Shown here one piece after another: positions 1-9,497 of a stretch of 64,000 nt of DNA. The notes beneath the pieces were generated by a model. It saw only the letters and a list, made by a program, of their open reading frames with translations. It was not told where the DNA came from and ran no database searches. A program made the translations under genes and the position numbers. Origin of the DNA: Senecio squalidus (taxonomy: Eukaryota; Streptophyta; Magnoliopsida; Asterales; Asteraceae); NCBI GenBank assembly GCA_910822075.1, contig CAJVGC010000432.1, positions 3,472,001-3,536,000 of the forward strand. Direction: 5' to 3'. The stretch's first letter is position 1. Every line of letters begins with the position of its first letter.

Positions 1-424
1 GTAATTTTATAAGTTTACAATAGATATAATTATTTTACAAAACATTTATATACAAATATAAACTCTAATGTTTATCTTTAAATAAAAATTTACCTTTCCC
101 GTTAGTAATTAAAAGTAGAATTAATTTTATCAAACATACCTCTATATTTCATATTTATTTTAAGCGTTTTTGATTATATAAACAGAAGACCAAATATAAA
201 ATGAAACATTAAAAATGTTGATCAAAACCATAAATCTTTATACATAAAAGGATTCATAACACACAATAAGTAAATTCTTTTATAAATTTAAGAAAATCAC
301 CAAAATACTCTCTTGGCACAATAGAATTTCAAATTAATCATCAAATTCGTAAAAAAATTTCATTCCAGTATTATGACGCTAAAATATTAAAGAAAATGCG
401 ATAACGTGTCTAATTTAGAACCAT
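1..424. other. AT-rich intergenic DNA
   Basis: I see no gene here. The stretch at about 288-330 (agaaaatcaccaaaatact) recurs with small changes at about 51533-51560, so part of it is a dispersed repeat of unknown type. Confidence 0.5.
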
Positions 425-441
425 TAATTTCAACATATTTA

Positions 442-617
442 GCCAATGGGGGTTTGTCTCATTGGTAGGAGATGGTTGTCCGTAGGGGAGGTCTCAGGTT
501 CGAGTCTCCATTTAATTTCCTTCTTTAGTGAATATTAGGAGATAACTAACTTTAATATAAGATTCGTGGGTTGCATACTGCCCCCGAATCATTAACATAG
601 TCGTTCAAAAAAAATAA
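442..617 (+). mobile_element. tRNA-derived SINE with 17-bp target-site duplication
   Basis: The head holds an RNA polymerase III A-box-like stretch (TGTCTCATTGGTAGGAG, about 455-471) and a B-box-like GGTTCGAGTCT about 30 bases downstream, as in a tRNA gene. The body ends in an A-rich tail. The element is flanked by a 17-bp direct repeat (taatttcaacatattta) at 425-441 and 618-634, the mark of LINE-machinery retroposition. The tRNA-like head does not close into a cloverleaf I could recognise, so a SINE fits better than a tRNA gene. Confidence 0.8.
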
Positions 618-779
618 TAATTTCAACATATTTATTTATCATGATTTTATAAATTTATCACTAACTCCTAAAAATACCCTTCATCTTCTCCAAATTTACA
701 ATATCACCATCCACCAAGCCCCCCTTAACCCTTTGCCGCCTGTCAAAGAAAAAACAAACTCACGCCACGTCATCCACAG

Positions 780-900
780 GGTCCATAATATATCCACGTG
801 TCATCTGACGTCATCACACAGACACACACTATGGTCCCACACCGAACCCTTTAAAAGTTGTGTATCCCAGCCCTAAGCGCCAAAAAAGGCTCTCTCGATC
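780..900 (+). promoter_or_regulatory. Promoter of the RING gene with G-box and C-box
   Basis: A CACGTG G-box (795-800, in CCACGTGTC context) is followed 6 bases later by a palindromic TGACGTCA C-box (806-813). Both are classic bZIP-binding cores, and CCACGTGTC is also ABRE-like. A TATA-like tttaaaag lies near 850. A pyrimidine-rich leader with ctctctc follows at about 890, where transcription probably starts. The 5' leader is probably split by an intron from about 921 (gtatga) to 1827 (ttgacag). Confidence 0.5.
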
Positions 901-1179
901 AAACAAACAATCCATCATCAGTATGAAACAACACCTTCTTTTTCACTCATAATCGCTTATTTTATTCGATTATTAAATGTAAATCGATTATTTTCATTTC
1001 CTTTAATTTCATCTTTTTGTTTACTTCGATTATTGTTTCTGTTAGTAACCCATCGTTTTTTATTTTTTTTATTAATTCGATTATTATTATTAATAAAAAC
1101 AATTGAGTATTTAGTTTTCGTAGTTATTAAGCTAACTGTTTAACTAATTTAATCACATTTTAAGCGTTTCTATTTTAAA

Positions 1180-1183
<4 letters not shown>

Positions 1184-1211
<28 letters not shown>

Positions 1212-1235
1212 GTTGTTATTATTATTATTATTATT
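1184..1235. repeat. (ATT)n microsatellite in the 5' leader intron
   Basis: An uninterrupted run of TTA/ATT triplets broken once by tgttgtt. It lies inside the probable leader intron of the RING gene. Confidence 0.85.
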
Positions 1236-1841
1236 GTGGACTTTGATTCTTTTAATTAAATTTTGATTAGAATTGTGGAATTTGTGTTTATTATTGTGGA
1301 ATCTGATTTTTTTTAATTGAATTTTGATTAGAATTGTGGAATTTGTGTTTATTGAATGAATAAAATGGTAAAGGATTTTGAAATAGTGACATCGTTTGAG
1401 TATTTTGGGGTTATTTGAATAAATTAGGGTTTAGGTTTTTCGTTTTCGTTGTTTTTAAGCTAATTGTGAATGATTTGTTTACATATTTACTGGTTTAAGT
1501 GGTTTTGATTAGAATTGTGGATTATTTGAATGGAAAAGTTGGTACTCTGATCTCTATTAGTGATACATTTTGTTTTTCCTTTGCGTTTTTCGGGTTAAAT
1601 CGACCAAATTAGGGTTTTGGTTGTTTTAAGCTAACTGTGTTACTAATTTGTTCACACACTATATTATGAGACTTGATTGGTGGTAAATTGTCATATTGTA
1701 TAACTCGTTTGTATTATTTGATTCTTGTTTTTTATCTACTTTTGATTAGAACTGCGTTAGTGAGAGATTACGTTTTTTTTGTTGTTTGAGTTTTTGGGGC
1801 TAATTAGGATTTTTATATGATTGACAGAACAGAATTACCTG

Positions 1842-4800
1842 ATGACGGGAAGCAGTGAAACAAACGAGAAGGGCAAGGGGATTGCCTCTGGTAATCAAAT
1901 AAAAGAAGAAAGTAAAGATTCTCAAAACAGTATTGCTTCAAATGTAGACGCAACTCGCAGTTTGAATATTTTGGAAGATTTAAATGTTGATGATGATAAT
2001 TTTGATTTCGTCCCAGATATGTTCCTCTCAATGAGCGGTTGGGACGACATTCATCAGTCTATTGGAAACCCTTTGAACCTTAATAGCTTTCAGAATCCCC
2101 AAATTAACCTGAATTCCAATACCGTAAACACAAATCTCCAAGAAGTTCCGTTATTGCCTGACAGGAACTCGACGTGGGGTCAACAATCTATGAATCAAGG
2201 GCACAATACAGTATCTTCTAATGGTATTAGCAACGTTGGGGGAGAATCAAGTTTTGATCGTTATGATAGTCCACAAGTGAATCGAGATGTTACTGGTTCA
2301 TCCTTTATGTTTCAACCTAGAGATACCGCATCTGTTCGTTCTCGAAACAATCTTAATTTCAACTCTAGTCAATGTGGCGTTCCAGGTGACGATAATTTTT
2401 TGAGTCTTGGAATTGGAGGGACCGGAGAAGCCATGTCTAATAGATCTCAACCTGATAACCGAGATATATCTGTCATGCTAAAAGAAGCAGCCTCAGCCGA
2501 GTTACCAATAAGTTGTGCTGGTCAAACTTTAGATGCTGACTTTATGGGTCTCCAGAGAAACAATAGTGGCATTTCTAATCACTTTAGTCGTGTGAGTCAA
2601 GTGACCTCAACGAACAAAGATGTCGGAGTTCGTAGTACTCTAAATAGTGGGTTGGGTTCTAGCCTTCAAACTTCGGGTCAATCTTTGAATGCTGACTTTT
2701 TGGGTTTTCAAAGAAACAGTAGTGGCTTCTCTAACCAATTTAGTAATGTAGATCGAATGACCACCCCCAAAAATGAGGTAGGAGTTCATAGTACTCTAAA
2801 CAGTGGGACGAGTTTTAGCCCTCATCATGATTTACCAATGCAACAAAATGATATGTTGCATCAGGGCAGGAGTACAATATCATGGGCTTGGAGCTCTGCA
2901 GGTCCAACTTCAGGTCAAACTTTAGGTGCAGACTTTATGGGTATTCAGAGAAACATTAATCAATTTACTCGTGTGAATCAAGTGACCTCATCCAACAATG
3001 AGGTTGGAGTTCAAAGTACGTTAAATAGTAGGAGCGGTTCTATCTCTCATCATAGCTTACAAATGCAACAAAATGCTATGCAGCATGGCAGGAGTATAAG
3101 GTCTGGTGATTTGGCTAATCGGAGAGCGTTTGTAGGTAATCAAGCTGTACATGCTGGAACTCTTGGTGGGAATTCTGCTCAGTTATTGAATTTCCAACAA
3201 CGTAATTTGAATAATTTTGCACAAGGATCTGTTACGCCTTCATATATCGCCTCTCATACACCTCCGTCTATTGGACTTGGAAGCTCTTCTACTCAGCAGA
3301 ATTATACAGGTAAGCAAGGTAAATGTCAGTTTTTAACTAATAACATGAGATTTTGTCAAATTACGTCATAAGTATCTGTATGTTTTTTTCTTGAATGACA
3401 AGGTTTATCACCCAATCCCATGCCTACTCAGGTTCTTGGAGGAAATCTGTTTTCTCAGAGGACAGCAGCCCCTCAAGTATCTTGGGTAGGCAGTGGTTCA
3501 GCTGTCGATGATTCACCGTATCCCAAAAGGCTGGGAGTTGAGTTTAATGTGAGAAATACCCTTCAAACTGCTCAGAGACATCTATCTTCAACGGGAACAA
3601 GCTTACAGACAACCAGTACAGGTATCTTGACATAAACCAATTTATATAGTTGTAGTTTAATAAATGGTGAACCCTGTTTATATACATCAAATCTTAATAT
3701 TTAGAGACGGGCCTCAAACTTTTTGGTGATTTTTGCTGTGCTGTGCATATTCAGGTCAGATGCGTCAATTACCAGATAAAGGATTTACTCGCCCGCCAGA
3801 TCATGGTCTTCGACCTCCTATTGGTATATGATTACTTGACCTTTTTTCTCAGTATTATTAAGGATCATTCTTTTTTGTTTTTTCTGAGATTGTTTTTGTT
3901 TTAATGACAATCAGTTCGAACTGATGGAGCACCTGTTAGTTACCCGATGAATTCTCAACAACCTGTTTTCGCTCATCATGGTAAATTAAACCTAGGCTCT
4001 TAAGACTATACTAGAGGTGGAAAATGGGTGGGTTGGATATCGGGTCAAAACAGGTCAGGTCTAATCGAGGAATATTTCTGATGGGTGGGCTTAGGATAGC
4101 CTTAAACACTTTTTTATCTAACAATTCTGTAATTTCTATGGTGGCAAATATGATTACAAAAGTTATATTGTTCAGTGATGGTATAATTTTCTGAGTAAAA
4201 TGATTTAGATGTTTTTATGCATTAAAAACTAGTTTGGGACTTTCGACCCCTTTCTGTTTTAAGTTAGTTTGTTGTACCCACTTGACACGTTAAAGATAAA
4301 ACACAACCTGAAAAAACTCTCTCCTAAATAAATGGCTGTTCAAGGCTAGACTATTTTTGACAATGTTGCATATTTGATGCTTGTTTTTGTCTCATCTAGG
4401 CCTATCTCAAAATGCACCGATTCAGCTTCTTCAGGATCCTCGAGGAGTAGCTTCCGCCAATGGTATTTGAATCGATTTCTCTCTTCTTTTCTAGTTGCAC
4501 ACTTTCATTTCCATTTGAGGTGCCAAAATGAGCGGGGTCGGCTAACGTGGCAAATGAGCCTAGGTCACAACGGGTTGATCCATAATTAATGTATTAAGAA
4601 CGTTACAAAACCTATACCAGTAAAATAAAATACAAATCTTTCCAACTAAAACGAGTTAGGATGATGTATGCATTTGAGCACATGATAGGCAACTTTTGAC
4701 CTGTTAAACCCCTTTTAATCCATAATCCATTTGACTCTTTCCATTCGTAGCTAGTTTTCATATTTTACCAGTTTGAAAAGTTGCAACTTTCGTATTTGTG

Positions 4801-6307
4801 CAGCTTCAACTGTTGGGCCATATCTAAAGAGACCTGCAGTTGCCCCTCATCCAGCTTCCCAATGGGTTCAGCGCCAGAAGATAAATCATCCACCTGTTCA
4901 TCATTCTCTACCGAGACCAACTATTCCTGCAACAACTTCTCTTGTTCGTCCGGCTATACCAATCGTGTCACAGAAACACCCCGCTCTTCCTGTTCCTGGT
5001 CCTGTTGCATCACAACATATTAGACCTCGTAGTCCGTTAGCAACCACTCCTAATGTTTCTCATATTACATGGAAAGGTATTTCTTTAATCTCTCACTAAC
5101 TTTTCTTTTATGCGAAAACGTATCTTCTTTATTATTTGGTTATGGATGTACTTGTGATGATGCTATCATCGGTGGTCTTGACTGTGAAGAACTTTAGTAA
5201 AATTGATTTACAAATTCTAAATTTGATGTTAACGATGCACATATTTATAAGGGATAATGTAAGGCTAACCATATATTGAAAAAATAAAATTATCGTATAG
5301 GCGACCAAATATGTATCTTGTGTCATACCAATCTCAACAGAAAATCAATCAAATACGAAAATGCCCTTAAGTTCAGTGAAAAGATAAGACACGTAACATA
5401 TAATATACGACCCCTCATTAAAGATACTTTTGTCTTTCTTAAGCACCGATGCATTTTTGTTATTTGACATGTTTTTGGTTGAAATTGGTAAAGATAACAC
5501 AAAGATACATACTTGCCAGTCCAACCACATGCAGCCTGCAGTTCACTTGAAATTACTTGTTTTATCTGAATCCATTATCACCCGTTATCTGACCCACCCG
5601 AACCTATCTATGTTTCAACCTAAAGGAATCGGTGATAAATGTTGGCTATAGAGTCATAATGAAATGCTAGCATATTATAGATTCTAGATTCTAGATTATA
5701 GATTTCCAACTAGCTTAAGATATTATTGTTAAAATAGACAACGTGCTTACGTTTTTCTTGTTTTCTTTTTTCTATTGTTTTTTTCGATATTGTACAAACT
5801 CATTTGCCACTGCATGTGTACTAACTTAGTATAACTCTATCACGCTAACCACATTGTTTGTTAGACTGTTTGACATGTTTTCATAGTAGCCATGTGTACC
5901 GATTTGTCCCTCTAGAGAACATTTGTAAACCACATCCGCATATTTACCCATAAATGGGTCGAAATTGCCATCTCTATAATGACTATCTGCAACAATATTT
6001 TTCTTTAACCATATCTGTATCGAAAGTTGAACTATTTAGATGATATTTGGATCAATGATAACGACTTCATTTATACACAGATCCTGACTCTGACTCTACT
6101 TCAAAATTGACTGGAAACAAGTGCTTTTTATGCAAGAGAGACGTTGCATTAACATCAGAAGGTCCTGTCTTCCAACCAACCGCACCACCACCTGTTGCGA
6201 TTCTTCCTTGTGGGCATACATTTCATGATCAATGCCTACAAAACATCACTCCTCAAGACCAAGCAAAAGATCCGCCTTGCATTCCTTGCGCTATTGGTGA
6301 AAATTAG
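1842..6307 (+). CDS. RING-H2 zinc-finger protein, probable E3 ubiquitin ligase
   Basis: Seven coding exons: 1842-3309, 3403-3621, 3755-3823, 3915-3980, 4400-4462, 4804-5076 and 6081-6307. All internal junctions are phase 1 and GT-AG, giving a 794-residue protein. The start is the first ATG after the acceptor at 1827. The last 60 residues form a C3H2C3 RING: C734-x2-C737, C763-x-H765-x2-H768-x2-C771, C786-x2-C789, with the usual CGHxFHxxC core. The remainder is a low-complexity Asn/Ser/Gln-rich region holding three degenerate internal repeats (nt 2517-3103), then a Pro-rich stretch in exon 6 (about residues 628-719). RING-H2 domains normally recruit E2 enzymes, so E3 ligase activity is inferred from the family. 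Substrate and location are unknown. The disordered N-terminal two thirds with a C-terminal RING recall plant RING/U-box superfamily proteins, but I cannot name an orthologue. Confidence 0.85.
2517..3103 (+). repeat. Three in-frame ~50-75-residue protein repeats
   Basis: Three units start near 2517, 2671 and 2908. Each has the pattern GQ(T/S)Lx-ADF(M/L)G-(L/F/I)QRN, then Q-F-x-V and (D/E)VGV-x-STLNS. Units 2 and 3 also share SxHHxLxMQQNxM(L/Q)HGRS. They are diverged in the third codon position, so the triplication is old and coding. Confidence 0.8.
4012..4370 (+). mobile_element. Degraded intronic MITE (TAGAGGTGG family)
   Basis: It begins TAGAGGTGGAAAATGGGTGG in intron 4 of the RING gene and continues with gggtcaaaac and tgacacgtt motifs. 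The far end is not clear. It belongs to the same family as the better preserved copy at 43693-44056. Confidence 0.5.
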
Positions 6308-6829
6308 GACTCATTTCTAATCCTAATTCTTTTTGAAAGTCTAAAACATATACAAATGGCTAGTAAACGGAAAAGAGAATAGTTATATGTATATATAACA
6401 GTAAAGAGGTGGTGATATTTTGATATCTTAATTGGATGGGGGTAGTTAAAAGGTTTACATGATCATAGTCCTTTTATTGGGATGTTTGTCGCTTTTATTG
6501 ATACATAGTTACAATGTTTTGAAATCAAATCGGTTGAACATAACGAGCAAATGGTTCAAGTTAAGATACATTGATCATTACATTTTGTTGTTTATCGTCA
6601 TCTATGATTTGTCTTTAAAATAACATGAAACGGATTATAACATGAATATTAGATCATTTGCTACCAATACTCGAACACTCGTGGCTATTAGCCAACTGTT
6701 TATTAATCACATATTATTAGACATTTTTTAGTAATAGATTTACATGAAAACAATAGTCGTACATTACAGTGTACTGTAGGAATATATTGTTTTTTATTTA
6801 TTTTTGAAATATTCATTATTGTTCATGCG
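6308..6829. other. 3' flank of the RING gene
   Basis: AT-rich sequence that probably includes the 3' UTR of the RING gene (a polyadenylation-like aataaa is not obvious). I see no coding potential. Confidence 0.4.
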
Positions 6830-7262
6830 TTACAATCTCCGCCTATGTAGAGAACGAGAAAAGAAAGTAACCAGATGTATACATACATTGTTCAACAAAA
6901 GCGAACACCTCCTACGCCATTCAGGGTTAACGTAAAGAACCCCGAAAAATCCCATTAAGAAAACACACCATGTTGAAACCAAACTTATACCAAAGAAGGT
7001 TACATCCATATCCCACCATTTTTCTTCGTTTTCTTCAAATGACAATGATGGTGTTATCAATGTCGAATTTAGTTTTCGAGATTCACATAGTTCCTCCAAT
7101 GGTGGTCAACAAACAAATGGGTTACTTCATAGTTTTTAGTAGTAAAGGTCCCAAACTGTCATGTCCTTTCTAGGAGTCTACCTGACAGATTCTTGTTTGC
7201 AACGATGAAAACAGCCAAATAATTCAGCTTAATGAGTTCCGATGGAACTTTACCACTTAAGC
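6830..7262 (-). pseudogene. C-terminal remnant of an LRR receptor-like protein (RLP)
   Basis: Read on the minus strand, the segment gives the end of an RLP ectodomain (LSGKVPSELIKLNYLAVF), a GNPF-C-x-PPLEELC cysteine motif, the acidic spacer (EENEEKWWDMD), a single membrane helix (about FFGISLVSTWCVFLMGFFGVLY) and the basic tail NPEWRRR. RLPs are cell-surface immune or developmental co-receptors without a kinase. At least two in-frame stops are visible where the family has sense codons: a TGA at the serine of the (T)SQFGTF segment and a TGA where the GNPFxCG glycine should be. No LRR array is present upstream. It is joined directly to a gypsy fragment. Confidence 0.8.
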
Positions 7263-8197
7263 TATGCATGGCAGTAAACCACAAAGTTCTCGGTGCCATC
7301 AGGAAGACTCAATAGCATCACACAAATGTTGCTTCAGCAACTGAAATAAACTCCCCGTTCTTCTGCGTCAGTTTTGTCATTGCCGAGACTATCTTAGAGA
7401 AATCCTCAATAAAACGACGATAGTAGTGTGCCAAACCCAAGAACAAACGGATCTCAGTAGGTGATTTCGGAACAACCCAATCTGACGGCCTCTATCTTGG
7501 CAGGATCAACATGAATTCCCGTGCTACTAACCACATGGTCAAGAAACTGGACCTCAGTAAACCACAACTCGCACTTAGAAAATTTCGCGAAAAGCTGCTC
7601 CTTCCTGATCAAATCCAAAACCGATCGTAGATGCTCCTCACGTCTACGAGAGTAAATCAGAATGTCATCAATAAACACGATCACAAATCTATCTAGGTAC
7701 GACCGACATATACGGTTCATCAAGTCCATAAAAGCCGCAAGCGCATTCGTAAGACCGAATGACATAACAAGAAAGTCAAAATGACCGTATCGCGTCTTGA
7801 AAGCTGTCTTCGGAATATCATCCTCCTGAACTCTCAACTGGTGATAACCGTATTGTAAGTCAATCTTAGAAAAGAAGCAAGAACCTTAAAGTTGCGGCAA
7901 AGGATAACGATTCTTCACGGTAAGCTTGTTCAGCTCTCTGTAATCAATACACAATCTCATGGAACCGTCTTTCTTCTTCACGAAGAGAACATGTGCGTCC
8001 CAAGGATAGAAACTAGGTCTGATGAAACCCTTATCTACGAACTCATGAATCTGTCTCAACAACTCAACCATCTCCGAAGGTGCCAAACGATAAGGAGCCT
8101 TTGCCACAGGCGCTGCTCCCGGAATCAAATCAATACGAAACTCAACTTGTCTACTAGGAGGTAGACCATGTAACTCCTCCGGAAGCAAAGAGCTTGC
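7263..8197 (-). pseudogene. Ty3/gypsy polyprotein fragment (reverse transcriptase to RNase H)
   Basis: The minus-strand frames contain the protease/RT linker LPPSRQVEFRIDL, the RT fingers KKKDGSMRLCIDYRELN, the catalytic box FIDDILIYS (normally Y/F-x-DD) and the connection segment LFLGLAHYYRRF. A short start of RNase H (LPDGTENFVVYC) follows after a deletion. The RT is interrupted by stops and frame changes near 7840-7890 and after 7454, so it is inactive. The sequence looks like the Tekay/chromovirus branch. Gag, protease and integrase are missing, and the piece abuts an LTR upstream and an RLP remnant downstream. Confidence 0.85.
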
Positions 8198-8996
8198 AAT
8201 ACAAGTGAACAAAGTTTGTGTTAGAATCTCAACCAAAAGTGGGAGAAAATGAGAGAAAAGTGGAGAAAACCTCAAAGGAAACTTACCAAACGTAATGGAA
8301 AAACAAAGGAAGTGATGGAAGATGACTCCTAGCTTGAAAACCCTCTTCAAATGTGTGTTTATTCTCTTCAAACTTTCTGGAAAACTTGAGGTAAGTTGAG
8401 AGAGAATGAGTGAGTTTTAGAGATAGAATGGAATGGTAATGAAAAGAGAAATGAGAGAGATATATAAGGTAGAAAGGGGTGAAAATGGTCCCCTTAGCCA
8501 AGAACCACGACTTCTAGACAACATCCCATGATTGGGGGATTGTGTGTGGAAAAATCCCGAGTTAGTGAAATTTGAAAGATTTTGGGTCTGACTGCCAGTG
8601 GGGTGCGTTGCACTACCCTTCTGACTAACACCATTTTGTTAACTCACCGTTAAAGGACTGGTTTTGTAACAGATTCCGTTAGTTCCCGTTAAAGGACTAC
8701 CCTTGTAACCGATTTAGTTAGAGGACTAACTTTGTAATAGATTTTTGAAATATTAATTTTAACCGACGATTACGACATAAACACCATAACTTAAAAACAC
8801 GAGAATACTAACTATTTGGCACTTAGGTAAATATAACGCTTACGTCATGAGAGACGAAGCAACAAAACAACATAAAGCCCGACACATAAAACAAAGCGTG
8901 AATTAACACAAAGCGAAATAGAAAAGGTCAAAACAAATGCGAATAAAAAGAATAAATAACGGTAACGATCGTACCTCGAAATGACGGGTTGTCACA
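8198..8996 (-). mobile_element. LTR of the truncated gypsy element
   Basis: On the minus strand it begins TGTGACAACCCG at 8996, as many plant gypsy LTRs do. It has a TATA-like tatatatctctc near 8460 and a CT-rich transcribed leader, and runs into RT sequence at about 8197. A full element would have gag and protease between LTR and RT, so the inner part has been deleted. The exact 3' LTR end is not visible. Confidence 0.6.
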
Positions 8997-9470
8997 TAAT
9001 AAATCGTAACAAACATTATTAGCTCAGCGGTAGTAACCAACACTAGAAACCCCCATGCAAGCCAGACAACACCAGTAGTAATAGTGACCAGTAATAACTT
9101 GACTGATGACCAGTAATAACCATAGTAAATCACTAAAACCCAGCAAATATTATTATTATTAATTTTTTAATAAATTATTTTTTTATAGGATGTTTTGGGT
9201 TGGTTTTTAGTTTAAAGTAGTGTTTTGTTTAATAAAAAATATCAGTGTTTTGTTTTGTTTACATTTCAAATGAGTTATAAATATATTTTTTTCAATTCGA
9301 AAGAGGTTCCGCCGCAACGCGCGGACTAACCCCTCGATTTAAACAAAACATATAGACCGAAATCAAAACTCTAATTTCTAGAGTTATTAAGGGATTAGAG
9401 TTAAACAAAGTACATGGAGTAGTTTGACCTTATAGCAGGATTGGTATAGTCCATTTCTAGGGTTTAATTT
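8997..9470. other. Intergenic DNA with a Helitron-like GC hairpin
   Basis: There is no gene. At 9310-9330 a GC-rich inverted motif (ccgccgcaacgcgcgg) is followed by taacccc. The same motif occurs in reverse orientation at 48635-48660, suggesting two copies of one element end. A short direct repeat gaccagtaataac occurs near 9087 and 9107. Confidence 0.4.
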
Positions 9471-9497
9471 CAGCTGTTTCTGTTTCAATCGAATACC

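Noticed and set aside
442..520. Possible tRNA gene (A and B box)
   Set aside because: No acceptor-stem pairing or cloverleaf, an A-rich tail and a 17-bp target duplication instead point to a SINE.
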